Assembly (NCBI GenBank): GCA_030619765.1
Contig: JAUXAU010000001.1
Location: 1-64,000 of the forward strand
Length of the DNA: 64,000 nt
Direction of reading: 5' to 3'
Source: Thermoplasmatota archaeon
GTDB lineage: Archaea > Thermoplasmatota > E2 > DHVEG-1
The translations under genes were made by a program, and so were the position numbers. Within the stretch, counting starts at the first letter, position 1; each line of letters begins with the position of its first letter. Below, one piece after another: positions 7,435 to 13,521 of the stretch. Below the pieces are notes generated by a model. That model searched no databases and was not told where the DNA came from. It saw only the letters and a list, made by a program, of their open reading frames with translations.

Positions 7435-8256
7435 TTACTTGGGATTGCTGAAGAACCGATTTGCGATCAGATGGTCAGTGGCCCTCCGACGCTGAATTGC
7501 ATGTATCTCATGTGAAGATATCTGCGTCAAGATATTCCATAGAGTGTATGCGGTGAAGGCGTCTGTTCCTCTAGCTATCATAACTCTTTTGACTTTTTTC
7601 TTGTCGTCCCTCTGGACGATGATCTGATTCCCCAACGCCTCGAGCATCTTTTCCTTGTATTTGGCAGCGATCAACGCTTCAGCAAGGATAAGCTTCAGAT
7701 AAGGCAGACCAGGATCAACCGACAACTTTTTCACAAAGCCCTTCATCTTCTTGATCGTCTCTTCAATCCGTGTCTCAAAAATAGGTGCAAGCACATCAAA
7801 GTTTATATTCTCTCCAATATGCCTTGCACGAATCTCTTCGGTCTTCCTTAGAACAACTGCACCATTGAGACACACCAGCCGATTCACACCAAAAGTTATT
7901 CCCAACGCCCTTGTCATGTCGTAGCTGTTCTGGACAATGATCATTGGATCAAACTCATCCCCAACTTTTTTAGGTGTAGGATCAAACCTTTTGGTGGGAA
8001 ATTTGATTGACATATCCATCCGCTGCCCAGAGTTAACTAGAGCAACTTCAGGCTCATCAAACTTCAATTTCAACTTGTCTAAGATACTGAACACAAAGTC
8101 GGCTGCTTCCTTGTGTCGAACCAGTTGGTATTTTCTACCAACAACTCCAAGATGCGCACCACCATCAGCTCTAAACAACACATCATGACGTGTATCCGTT
8201 CTGTCAGCCCTGTATAAGGGTTCCCTTACAACTTGGAAATCATAATTCTCTGTCAT
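7435..8256 (-). CDS. DUF932-like phage protein
   Basis: 273 residues, the largest product of the leftward operon and its last gene. Sequence features (AHLGVVGRKYQLVRHKEAADFVFSIL; DPMIIVQNSYDMTRALGITFGVNRLVCLNGAVV) match, from memory, the DUF932 phage/plasmid family of unknown function, which often sits near replication or recombination genes. Its mRNA would begin at the cleavage site of hammerhead ribozyme HHR10, with an AGGAGGAATAGCA leader before ATG 8256. Confidence 0.7.
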   Translation of the reverse strand: MTENYDFQVVREPLYRADRTDTRHDVLFRADGGAHLGVVGRKYQLVRHKEAADFVFSILDKLKLKFDEPEVALVNSGQRMDMSIKFPTKRFDPTPKKVGDEFDPMIIVQNSYDMTRALGITFGVNRLVCLNGAVVLRKTEEIRARHIGENINFDVLAPIFETRIEETIKKMKGFVKKLSVDPGLPYLKLILAEALIAAKYKEKMLEALGNQIIVQRDDKKKVKRVMIARGTDAFTAYTLWNILTQISSHEIHAIQRRRATDHLIANRFFSNPK

Positions 8257-8301
8257 TGCTATTCCTCCTAGAAAAATATTTTTGTAGGTCTTTTTTAGTT
8301 T

Positions 8302-8359
8302 CCTACGACAGCCTTGTTAGGCTGTTTCGTTTGATAACTAATCAAACTCATCAGATAGG
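8302..8359 (-). ncRNA. Hammerhead ribozyme HHR10 (type I)
   Basis: Read on the minus strand: stem I CCTAT, core CTGATGAG, stem II with loop TAGTT, core CGAAA, stem III ACAGCCT..AGGCTGT, C at the cleavage position, then stem I GTAGG. Predicted cleavage is between 8307 and 8306. The product's 5' end GTAGG can pair with CCTAC 13 nt downstream. It precedes the DUF932-like gene; the upstream gene's stop is 10 nt before it. Confidence 0.9.
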
Positions 8360-8369
8360 CTTTGGATAA

Positions 8370-8615
8370 TTACCAACTAACTCTTGTTTGGATAATCTTC
8401 CAAAGAAATGATTCCCATCTTTTTTCTGTTGGTTTCCATCTTTTTGGCTGCCAAGCAGCAAGATGAATTTTCACATTTCCATCACCCCATTGAGAATTTG
8501 CAATCGCGGCTGCAGAATTCTGATCGTTAGGAAAACACTCATCGTAACGAAGCATATCAATGGGAAAATGTCCCTTGCCCTCAACGGTAAAAGTATGTAA
8601 CATTCTACTTTCCAT
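8370..8615 (-). CDS. Small hypothetical protein of the ribozyme-punctuated operon
   Basis: 81 residues, Trp-rich (SQWGDGN, AAWQPKRWKP, RWESFLWK), soluble, ATG 8615 preceded by AGGAGGAAGAGAA. No family recognised. Its leader is not a hammerhead but a different structured element (8638-8706). Confidence 0.6.
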   Translation of the reverse strand: MESRMLHTFTVEGKGHFPIDMLRYDECFPNDQNSAAAIANSQWGDGNVKIHLAAWQPKRWKPTEKRWESFLWKIIQTRVSW

Positions 8616-8637
8616 TTCTCTTCCTCCTAAATAAAAT

Positions 8638-8706
8638 TTGTTGGACTAACTGTCCACCAAAGAGCTCCTTAGAGCCCTTCAGTTGAAAGTTGTCTTTCCC
8701 TACAGA
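8638..8706 (-). other. Unclassified structured intergenic element
   Basis: In the position where other genes have a hammerhead, the minus strand can form three hairpins: CTTTC-AACT-GAAGG, GGGCTC-TAAG-GAGCTC, and TTTG-G-TGGAC-AGTTA-GTCCA-A-CAAA, the last directly before the A/T-rich leader and AGGAGG. Loop AACT of the first complements loop AGTT of the third, suggesting a kissing contact. It does not contain the CUGANGA/GAAA core. It may be another processing element or self-cleaving RNA; unproven. Confidence 0.45.
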
Positions 8707-8877
8707 TTATGTGTCGTTCTCGCTATACAGACAATCTTCTCGTAAAGCTTTGATAGCGTCTTCAAAAGCTGCATACTCTTCTTTAGTAATGGCTCCCTTG
8801 ATTGCGTACAAATCTTGTTTTTCATTGTACTCAAAGCGCTTCTGTAGGTTGTGTAAAAGCACTACACGTGTATCCAT
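8707..8877 (-). CDS. 56-residue hypothetical acidic/helical protein
   Basis: Below the ORF-track limit. ATG 8877 has AGGAGGAACGAAA upstream. The product is helical with alternating charges (KRFEYNEKQDLYAIKGAITKEEYAAFEDAIKALRED). Function unknown. Just upstream the leader can form a GCGG...CCGC hairpin followed by an AAATAAAT leader, like the other mRNAs of this operon, but no hammerhead core is present. Confidence 0.6.
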   Translation of the reverse strand: MDTRVVLLHNLQKRFEYNEKQDLYAIKGAITKEEYAAFEDAIKALREDCLYSENDT

Positions 8878-8914
8878 TTTCGTTCCTCCTAAAAGATTTA
8901 TTTGCGGTTTTCTA

Positions 8915-9118
8915 CTACTGTCCGCTTATGGCAGTCAATTTTTCATCAGTTTTGATACACCTATTACATATTTTACGAGATGATATTTTGCCACTGCGGT
9001 GATATCTTCGAATCAGAAAATACAATTCTCGACGAAAACATTTACCACATCGAGCGCACAAAGTCTCTAAACTATGTGCTTTCATAGTGATGACTTTTTT
9101 GCGAATTATTGTTTTCAT
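8915..9118 (-). CDS. Small zinc-finger-like protein
   Basis: 67 residues with two CxxC pairs (CARCGKC and CNRC) about 30 residues apart and many Arg/Lys, typical of a small zinc-binding nucleic-acid-associated phage protein. ATG 9118 follows CAGGAGGAAAAAT. Its mRNA would begin at the HHR9 cleavage site. Confidence 0.65.
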   Translation of the reverse strand: MKTIIRKKVITMKAHSLETLCARCGKCFRRELYFLIRRYHRSGKISSRKICNRCIKTDEKLTAISGQ

Positions 9119-9149
9119 ATTTTTCCTCCTGAAAAATATTTGTGGTTTC

Positions 9150-9210
9150 CCACTAGCACCAACTTAATGGTGCTTTCGAATAGTTACCAACTATTTCTCA
9201 TCAGGTGAGT
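9150..9210 (-). ncRNA. Hammerhead ribozyme HHR9 (type I)
   Basis: Minus strand: CTCAC, CTGATGAG, stem II with loop TGGTA, CGAAA, stem III GCACCA..TGGTGC, A at the cleavage position, GTGGG. Cleavage predicted between 9155 and 9154. Product begins GTGG-GAAA-CCAC. The stop codon TAG (9191-9193) of the upstream gene lies inside stem II, and the core bases encode its Pro-Asp-Glu end. Confidence 0.93.
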
Positions 9211-9394
9211 GACCATGTGCAGTTGCTTGAAACTTTGTCTCATCAAAATTAGGATCGTCCTTAGCAAATAAAGCACATAGATCATGATTGATTGAATCTA
9301 TAACACAACCAGCAATAGATCGTTTTGATGGATAATCACTGTATGCTTTTGCCAAAACATCAGCAAATTTTTTGTAGTCTTTCTTTGTCATCAT
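9191..9394 (-). CDS. Small hypothetical helical protein
   Basis: I place the start at ATG 9394, six bases after AGGAGG, shortening the 89-residue track ORF to 67 residues. The product has a helical start (KKDYKKFADVLAKAYSDYP) and an acidic end. It follows the 58-residue gene by an AT-rich gap without ribozyme, so both likely share one processed mRNA. Confidence 0.65.
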   Translation of the reverse strand: MMTKKDYKKFADVLAKAYSDYPSKRSIAGCVIDSINHDLCALFAKDDPNFDETKFQATAHGHSPDEK

Positions 9395-9414
9395 TGTCTT
9401 CCTCCTGTAAAAAT

Positions 9415-9591
9415 TTAGATTACTAATTTTGCAATTAAATTTTTTAATTTCTGCAAACATTTTGGACAGAGTCGAAAGATTATCCCTCCAAAACCGGTAG
9501 AAATAGTGATCTCAAAAACTGTTGTCTCATTGCATTTGCAACTATTACATGATCCAGCTGTAGCCTTAGTAGTTTGATTTAGTTCAACCAT
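9415..9591 (-). CDS. 58-residue zinc-ribbon-like protein
   Basis: Not in the ORF track. ATG 9591 is preceded by AGGAGGAAGACAA. The product carries CNSCKC near residue 15 and CPKCL near residue 42, a plausible zinc ribbon, and a hydrophobic middle. First gene of the mRNA released by HHR8. Confidence 0.65.
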   Translation of the reverse strand: MVELNQTTKATAGSCNSCKCNETTVFEITISTGFGGIIFRLCPKCLQKLKNLIAKLVI

Positions 9592-9621
9592 TTGTCTTCC
9601 TCCTAAAAAATATTGTAGTTT

Positions 9622-9684
9622 CCCACTACAGCTTTTTTAAAAAAGCTGTTTCGATCAGCAACCAACTAATCATCTTCAGGTGGG
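9622..9684 (-). ncRNA. Hammerhead ribozyme HHR8, variant core
   Basis: Minus strand: CCCAC, CTGAAGAT in place of CTGATGAG, stem II GATTAGT/GCTGATC with loop TGGTT, GAAA, stem III ACAGCTT..AAGCTGT, A, GTGGG. The core still fits CUGANGA if N7 is A and one extra U precedes stem II. Cleavage predicted between 9627 and 9626. Product hairpin GTGG-GAAA-CTAC has a G-U pair. The upstream gene ends inside it (PPEDD, stop 9666-9668). Confidence 0.8.
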
Positions 9685-10220
9685 CTTTCAATAACTTTAA
9701 TAATTTTTTTCATTTGATCTGCTGAAAGATTTCCATAAATAGCGATGTCACAGAGATTATCAGTGTCTTTACGAAAAGCAATTTTGGTTTCTTCTGCAGA
9801 CTCTCCGTTTCTGGCAAACATGTAATAAAATTGAAAAGGTGCAGTAAGATTGCACTTCACACATCTGTTGAAAATTGACTCTAAATCTGTTACAGTTTCT
9901 TGTCTTGCTTCATCTTTTGCATCTTCTCGAAGTTGATCAATCTTGTTTTTGCTTGCAAGTTCTTTCACCTTTTTTACAACAGAATTCGGCTTTGTGTAAA
10001 ACTTTCTTTTGTATGTTACAAGATCTGTCAACTTGTAGTGCCACCTGCCAGTCAAATGCCACCCATCAAAGATCTCTTCGTATTTGAGATCAAATTCAGA
10101 TCCATCAAACTTGAGTTTTAGAAATCTGCTTTCAGTGATGTCTTTTACTTCAGATACTTCAATTGTGGCATCCTCAAGCACTTTTTTCACTTCAGGAATC
10201 CAGAGTTTTTTAACACTCAT
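9666..10220 (-). CDS. Hypothetical 184-residue protein
   Basis: Start set to ATG 10220 next to AGGAGGAACAAAA; the track start at 10277 lies inside the ribozyme leader and is not likely. The protein is lysine/acid rich, mixed alpha/beta, with an acidic end (VIESPPEDD). No family recognised. Confidence 0.65.
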   Translation of the reverse strand: MSVKKLWIPEVKKVLEDATIEVSEVKDITESRFLKLKFDGSEFDLKYEEIFDGWHLTGRWHYKLTDLVTYKRKFYTKPNSVVKKVKELASKNKIDQLREDAKDEARQETVTDLESIFNRCVKCNLTAPFQFYYMFARNGESAEETKIAFRKDTDNLCDIAIYGNLSADQMKKIIKVIESPPEDD

Positions 10221-10265
10221 TTTTGTTCCTCCTAAAAAGATTTTTGTAGGTCTCATTTTTAGTTT

Positions 10266-10325
10266 CCTACAAGTCACTTAAAAAGTGACTTTCGATCAAG
10301 TACAACTTGATCCTCATCAGGTAGG
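10266..10325 (-). ncRNA. Hammerhead ribozyme HHR7 (type I)
   Basis: Minus strand: CCTAC, CTGATGAG, stem II ATCAAG..CTTGAT with loop TTGTA, CGAAA, stem III GTCACTT..AAGTGAC, T at the cleavage position, GTAGG. Cleavage predicted between 10271 and 10270. The product's GTAGG pairs with CCTAC 15 nt downstream. The upstream gene's stop TGA (10317-10319) is part of the catalytic CUGA. Confidence 0.92.
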
Positions 10326-10505
10326 TATTTCTTCTTTAAACCATAATCTTGCATACTCTTTGGGAATTGCAGTTATACGTCCACCACCATAATCAATTTT
10401 ATATGCTGGGATTCTTTTGCCAATTGTCCCTTTTCCAACAACTTTGCCTCTAAGCATGTTGTCTTCGTCAACAATCCAATCACCTATTTCTATTTTTTCG
10501 TTCAT
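10317..10505 (-). CDS. Small KOW/SH3-like hypothetical protein
   Basis: 62 residues beginning EKIEIGDWIVDEDNMLRGKVVGKG, the pattern of a small SH3/KOW-type barrel. AGGAGAAAGAA lies upstream of ATG 10505. It is preceded by a minimal tRNA-like element and followed directly by HHR7, whose core provides its stop codon. Confidence 0.65.
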   Translation of the reverse strand: MNEKIEIGDWIVDEDNMLRGKVVGKGTIGKRIPAYKIDYGGGRITAIPKEYARLWFKEEIPT

Positions 10506-10528
10506 TTCTTTCTCCTAGAAATAAAATA

Positions 10529-10572
10529 TAGCCCACCAGGGAATCGAACCCCGGTTGTGCTACCAGCAAGCT
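10529..10572 (-). ncRNA. Minimal tRNA-like element TLS1 (no anticodon arm)
   Basis: Minus strand: 7-bp acceptor AGCTTGC/GTGGGCT, a 12-nt insert with TGGTAGC (G18G19-like), then a 5-bp T stem CGGGG/CCCTG with the standard TTCGATT T-loop and discriminator A. Acceptor plus T stem total 12 bp as in real tRNAs, but D stem and anticodon arm are missing. It could be an RNase P/RNase Z processing signal replacing a hammerhead. Could also be a decayed tRNA. Confidence 0.7.
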
Positions 10573-10573
10573 T

Positions 10574-10596
10574 CAAAACTGGAATACTTTTTAGTA
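10574..10596 (-). other. 3' hairpin at stop codon of the 56-residue gene
   Basis: Minus strand GAATAC-TAAAAA-GTATTC forms a 6-bp hairpin whose loop contains the TAA stop of gene 10591..10761, directly before TLS1. It may protect the 3' end left by processing. Confidence 0.4.
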
Positions 10597-10761
10597 TTCT
10601 GTGACAAGGCAAAGTTTACCATTCTCGTCACAAGAAAGTTTTTTCCGTTCGATGCCATCTGTATCATAGTCAAATACAAAAACTTTAATGCTGTCTTCAC
10701 TCTTAACTACATTCTGGATAAGACCGTTGGAAACACTGATATGTATTTGTTCTGCACCCAT
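10591..10761 (-). CDS. 56-residue hypothetical protein
   Basis: Not in the ORF track. ATG 10761 is preceded by TAGGAGGTTTAGA. The product (MGAEQIHISVSNGLIQNVV...) looks like a small all-beta protein. It lies between tRNA-Asn and TLS1, so tRNA 3' processing would release its mRNA. Confidence 0.6.
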   Translation of the reverse strand: MGAEQIHISVSNGLIQNVVKSEDSIKVFVFDYDTDGIERKKLSCDENGKLCLVTEY

Positions 10762-10784
10762 TCTAAACCTCCTAAAATAAGATA

Positions 10785-10855
10785 CGTTGGGAGTTGGACT
10801 TGAACCAACACCCTTACGGTTAACAGCCGTATGCTCTACATTGAGCTATCCCAAC
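10785..10855 (-). tRNA. tRNA-Asn (anticodon GUU)
   Basis: Complete cloverleaf on the minus strand: acceptor GTTGGGA/TCCCAAC, D stem GCTC/GAGC, anticodon stem TACGG/CCGTA with loop CTGTTAA, T arm GTTGG-TTCAAGT-CCAAC, discriminator G; CCA is not encoded. Its first base is also the last base of the upstream gene's TAG stop. Confidence 0.93.
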
Positions 10856-11043
10856 TATTCAGCAATTTCTCTTGCCACTCTGATTCTTCTTGCAATCCTT
10901 ATTATTTTTTTGTTGTTGTTTTTTCTCCAGAACTTTTCTTTTGCGGCCTCACGAGATAGTCTCTTGTCTCTTTTAACTCTGCCACCTTCAGTTCTGTCCA
11001 ATTCTTCTTGTGCATCCTCAAATGTGTATTTTTCTATTATCAT
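10855..11043 (-). CDS. Small highly basic protein
   Basis: 62 residues, acidic at the start and strongly basic after residue 20 (GGRVKRDKRLSREAAKEKFWRKNNNKKIIRIARRIR). Starts by ATGA overlap with the upstream gene, so likely translationally coupled. Stop TAG shares one base with tRNA-Asn. Possibly RNA or DNA binding. Confidence 0.6.
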   Translation of the reverse strand: MIIEKYTFEDAQEELDRTEGGRVKRDKRLSREAAKEKFWRKNNNKKIIRIARRIRVAREIAE

Positions 11044-11219
11044 CTTTTTTTTCTTCGAAACTTGCTTTTGTTGTTTCGTTTTCGTACTACAGATGAGAAT
11101 CTTTCTCGTGGATTATCAGATGGGTAGATATAATCCCATACTGATCTATTGCGTGTTGACATAGTTGCTAAAGCTAACATTAGTGATATTGAGCTTTTTC
11201 CAGTTGTTCGTTTATCCAT
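11040..11219 (-). CDS. 59-residue basic protein
   Basis: One residue below the track limit. ATG 11219 has AAGGAGAAAGAAA upstream. A short hydrophobic stretch (SLMLALATM) is followed by a basic tail (RKRNNKSKFRRKKR). Coupled by ATGA to the next gene. Function unknown. Confidence 0.6.
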   Translation of the reverse strand: MDKRTTGKSSISLMLALATMSTRNRSVWDYIYPSDNPRERFSSVVRKRNNKSKFRRKKR

Positions 11220-11251
11220 TTTCTTTCTCCTTAGAATAAATTGATGTGATT

Positions 11252-11416
11252 TTATTTAGTTACAAGACAATCACCATTTGTGTTGTATGAATCAAAAGCA
11301 TGCAAGCACATCTGTGCATCTTTACAATGAGCACAAGTAAAATTTTTAAACTTGAATTTGTGCAATCTTTTGTAAAGAAACCAATTTCCCAAAACAAGCA
11401 TTAGTTTTTGCACCAT
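11252..11416 (-). CDS. 54-residue small cysteine-containing protein
   Basis: The real start is ATG 11416 behind TAGGAGGAAAAGAT; the longer track ORF begins inside HHR6. The product has a hydrophobic start (KLMLVLGNWFLY) and a CxxC...C patch (CAHCKDAQMC) that might bind metal. Confidence 0.65.
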   Translation of the reverse strand: MVQKLMLVLGNWFLYKRLHKFKFKNFTCAHCKDAQMCLHAFDSYNTNGDCLVTK

Positions 11417-11447
11417 ATCTTTTCCTCCTAAAATAAATTTGTGGTTT

Positions 11448-11507
11448 CCCACGAGCAGCTTTTGAAGCTGCTTTCGACTGATCACCAATCAATCATCTTC
11501 AGGTGGG
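11448..11507 (-). ncRNA. Hammerhead ribozyme HHR6, variant core
   Basis: Minus strand: CCCAC, CTGAAGAT, stem II GATTGAT/ATCAGTC with loop TGGTG, GAAA, stem III GCAGCTT..AAGCTGC, C, GTGGG. Cleavage predicted between 11453 and 11452. Product begins GTGG-GAAA-CCAC. As in HHR8 the altered core coincides with coding of PPEDD at the end of the upstream gene (stop 11489-11491). Confidence 0.83.
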
Positions 11508-11650
11508 TTAATCCTTTCAACTTTTTTTCCGTTAGGGTAAACACGAAGGGTTTTTTGTTTGTAGTGGACTATGATTGAATGTGCAACCATAGTTGCGACT
11601 GTGACTGCTGCGTGCAAATCTTTGCATTCGTACAATTTTACTTGTTTCAT
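11489..11650 (-). CDS. 53-residue hypothetical protein
   Basis: Not in the ORF track. It begins by ATGA overlap with the 93-residue gene and ends inside HHR6 with NPPEDD. Mixed alpha/beta, basic middle (HYKQKTLRVYPNGKKVERI). Function unknown. Confidence 0.6.
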   Translation of the reverse strand: MKQVKLYECKDLHAAVTVATMVAHSIIVHYKQKTLRVYPNGKKVERINPPEDD

Positions 11651-11928
11651 GTGGATTCCTTTTCTATCTCAGCAAGTAGCAATGCTGCTCTTATTGCTTC
11701 ATCATATTTTAGATGTTGCTGTTGGAAGCATTGTACAGTCCATTCCAACACCTTGCTTGGATCAGCAAGGGAATCGTCAACAGAATTTAAATCTGTCAGA
11801 GCATCTTCAAATTTTCCACGATAGCTTTTAAGTTCAGCAATCTGATTATTCAATTTGTACTCAGTGTTGCCAAACCATTCCCTTGCACAAGTTATAGCAC
11901 GATTCCTTTTTAATTGTTTTAAATCCAT
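11647..11928 (-). CDS. Hypothetical 93-residue helical protein
   Basis: Starts ATG 11928 after AGGAGGAAGAGAA. Long amphipathic helices (LNNQIAELKSYRGKFEDALTDL; DEAIRAALLLAEIEKE) suggest a coiled coil or helical bundle. First gene of the HHR5-released mRNA. Confidence 0.65.
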   Translation of the reverse strand: MDLKQLKRNRAITCAREWFGNTEYKLNNQIAELKSYRGKFEDALTDLNSVDDSLADPSKVLEWTVQCFQQQHLKYDEAIRAALLLAEIEKEST

Positions 11929-11961
11929 TTCTCTTCCTCCTAAAAAATGTTTTTGTAGTTT

Positions 11962-12021
11962 CCTACAACAGCTCTAAAAAGAGCTGTTTCGACTGATCAC
12001 CAATCAGTCTCATCAGGCAGG
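11962..12021 (-). ncRNA. Hammerhead ribozyme HHR5 (type I)
   Basis: Minus strand: CCTGC, CTGATGAG, stem II ACTGAT..ATCAGT with loop TGGTG, CGAAA, stem III CAGCTCT..AGAGCTG, T, GTAGG. Cleavage predicted between 11967 and 11966; product begins GTAG-GAAA-CTAC. It starts on the base after the TAA stop of the 32-residue gene. Confidence 0.94.
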
Positions 12022-12120
12022 TTAGTGTGTTAACTTCCAGCAGATTGTGTAAACAATCTTCCATCCAGGCAAATTGTGTCGTGCAAAGAATTTTGTTAAT
12101 TTTAATTTCCATCCATACAT
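12022..12120 (-). CDS. 32-residue basic aromatic peptide
   Basis: ATG 12120 lies behind AGGAGGAAGATC. The short product is Lys/Trp rich (MYGWKLKLTKFFARHN...WKIVYTICWKL). Its own RBS and its place between a tRNA-like element and HHR5 argue that it is expressed. Function unknown. Confidence 0.5.
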   Translation of the reverse strand: MYGWKLKLTKFFARHNLPGWKIVYTICWKLTH

Positions 12121-12144
12121 GATCTTCCTCCTAAAAAATGTTTT

Positions 12145-12157
12145 CTGGCTATGCCAG
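12145..12157 (-). other. 5' hairpin of the mRNA after TLS2
   Basis: CTGGC-ATA-GCCAG begins two bases after the tRNA-like 3' end, in the same place as the product hairpin of the hammerheads, before an A/T-rich leader and AGGAGG. Confidence 0.6.
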
Positions 12158-12159
12158 TA

Positions 12160-12202
12160 TAGCCGACAAAGGAATCGAACCTTTGCTAACTACCATACGG
12201 CT
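12160..12202 (-). ncRNA. Minimal tRNA-like element TLS2 (no anticodon arm)
   Basis: Minus strand: AGCCG/CGGCT, an 11-nt insert holding TGGTAG, then GCAAAGG/CCTTTGT closed by the T-loop TTCGATT, discriminator A. The stacked helix totals 12 bp, as in TLS1, though the insert sits at a different point. D stem and anticodon arm are absent. It sits 2 nt after the stop of the upstream gene. RNase Z cleavage would leave a 5' hairpin on the next mRNA. Confidence 0.7.
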
Positions 12203-12204
12203 TT

Positions 12205-12600
12205 TTAGAGTTTTTTTATTACTCCATTAAGGTGATCAAGAGCTGCATCAAATTTGTTGAACAGTGAAAGCAATTCAACATCTTCAGGGTGCTCGTTTTT
12301 ACAGTCTTCTAAATCTCCGGCTGCATCTTCTAATCCATCAAGTGCATCTTCAATTGCGCTTTTGACGTGGCTTTTGATTTTTGTGATATTCACTTCATCC
12401 ATTTTCTTTCCTCCTAAAGACTGATTGAGAACAACTTTATATTTGTCCGACACATAATTAATTGTCCAAACTAGACATCCATTCTCATCCTCATCTTCGT
12501 ACACTTCAATAACAGCTCCATACGGATTTACGAAGAAATCAACATCAGCTTCGTTAACTTTCTCTGTTTTTTTATTAATAATACGAAACAACTTTTCCAT
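12205..12600 (-). CDS. 131-residue protein with internal second start
   Basis: Start ATG 12600 follows AGGAGGAAAGAAA. A second perfect AGGAGGAAAGAAAATG occurs in frame at 12402, so a 65-residue C-terminal form (MDEVNITKIK...) is probably also made. The N-terminal half is mixed alpha/beta; the C-terminal half is a helical acidic bundle. This looks like two genes fused by loss of the intervening stop and spacer. Function unknown. Confidence 0.65.
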   Translation of the reverse strand: MEKLFRIINKKTEKVNEADVDFFVNPYGAVIEVYEDEDENGCLVWTINYVSDKYKVVLNQSLGGKKMDEVNITKIKSHVKSAIEDALDGLEDAAGDLEDCKNEHPEDVELLSLFNKFDAALDHLNGVIKKL

Positions 12601-12614
12601 TTTCTTTCCTCCTA

Positions 12615-12680
12615 AAAATGTTATGCAAGGCTAAACTAGCCATAAAATAGCAGAAAAATATATTTCTGCTATTAAATTGA
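12615..12680 (-). other. Terminator-like plus leader hairpin upstream of 12205..12600
   Basis: Minus strand AATAGCAGAAA..TTTCTGCTATTTTA forms a long AT hairpin followed by T residues, then GGCTA-GTT-TAGCC forms a short hairpin before the A/U leader and AGGAGG. No hammerhead core. It could be a partial terminator or an RNase III-type processing site. Confidence 0.4.
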
Positions 12681-12684
12681 TAGT

Positions 12685-13020
12685 CTATTCACACTTTTTA
12701 TTTTTGAAAACAGGTTTGAACTCTACGTGTTCTGCTATGATAACAACATGTTCTCCATTGAACATTCTTTCTGTTGTTAACCTGCCAACCACCCGGACAC
12801 CTTTACCGTCTGTTAAATGTTCTGCACAACTTTTAGCAATTTTTCCCTTTGTCAGAATTTTAAAAAGATGACTTTCTTTTTTGTACTCATTGTCAGCTTT
12901 AAAAAACCTGACTGATTTGATAGTGAATCTGACAGTGAATTCACCAACAGGTTTTGTTTCTGCAGACTCCACTTCACCCTGTAGAGTTCCTTCTAACAGT
13001 ACGGAATTTAAATTATTCAT
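12685..13020 (-). CDS. ssb: Single-stranded DNA-binding protein (SSB/OB-fold)
   Basis: 111 residues with the SSB beta pattern: NSVLLEGTLQGEVE at the start, FTVRFTIKSVRFF, then GKGVRVVGRLTTERM and EHVVIIAEHVEFKP at the end. Family members bind ssDNA in replication and repair. Lacks the long acidic tail of cellular SSB. Downstream of HHR4. A gp32-like protein at 34800 may be the main replication SSB. Confidence 0.75.
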   Translation of the reverse strand: MNNLNSVLLEGTLQGEVESAETKPVGEFTVRFTIKSVRFFKADNEYKKESHLFKILTKGKIAKSCAEHLTDGKGVRVVGRLTTERMFNGEHVVIIAEHVEFKPVFKNKKCE

Positions 13021-13056
13021 ATCTTCCTCCTAGAAAAAATTTGTAGATTTTAGTTT

Positions 13057-13117
13057 CCTACGAGCACCTTATAAAAGATGCTTTCGCTTAGTAACTGACT
13101 AAGCTCATTCAGGTAGG
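13057..13117 (-). ncRNA. Hammerhead ribozyme HHR4, one-base core insertion
   Basis: Minus strand: CCTAC, CTGAATGAG (one extra A), stem II CTTAGT..ACTAAG with loop CAGTT, CGAAA, stem III GCATCTT..AAGGTGC, C, GTAGG. Cleavage predicted between 13062 and 13061. Product GTAG pairs with CTAC 11 nt downstream. Confidence 0.85.
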
Positions 13118-13131
13118 GTCTTACCATTGAT

Positions 13132-13521
13132 TCATTTTTTCAACATTTTGATGTACTCGGATGTCAAACATTTTGCAACTAATCTATCCTGCAATGCTGT
13201 TAGATATTTTAGGCCACCTCGATGAAATGTTTTGGCTTCCTTATTGTTAGTTGCCAGTTCCATTTCTGTTTTTGCTGTGTCTATCAACTCTTTTAGATAG
13301 ATCAATTCATTTGATTTTTCTACATGTTCATTTCTTGGAGATTCACACTTCATGAAGTCTGTTGGATCATGTAGACTCAAAGTTTGCCCGCATCCAGGGC
13401 ACTTGATTGTTTTAGGAATCTTTTCAGCATCTATATCCACTCGTAGATCGCAACAACAACGACATTTCTCGTTTCTACAAATTGCCGATAACATGATGAT
13501 TCGTTTTCTTTTGCCCATCAT
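13132..13521 (-). CDS. Zinc-ribbon protein with helical C-terminus
   Basis: 129 residues. An N-terminal cysteine cluster (CRNEKCRCCC then IKCPGCGQTL) is a probable zinc ribbon; the C-terminal half is helical. It overlaps the upstream gene by 4 nt and has GGAGG near its start, so it is translationally coupled. Probably nucleic-acid associated. Confidence 0.65.
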   Translation of the reverse strand: MMGKRKRIIMLSAICRNEKCRCCCDLRVDIDAEKIPKTIKCPGCGQTLSLHDPTDFMKCESPRNEHVEKSNELIYLKELIDTAKTEMELATNNKEAKTFHRGGLKYLTALQDRLVAKCLTSEYIKMLKK

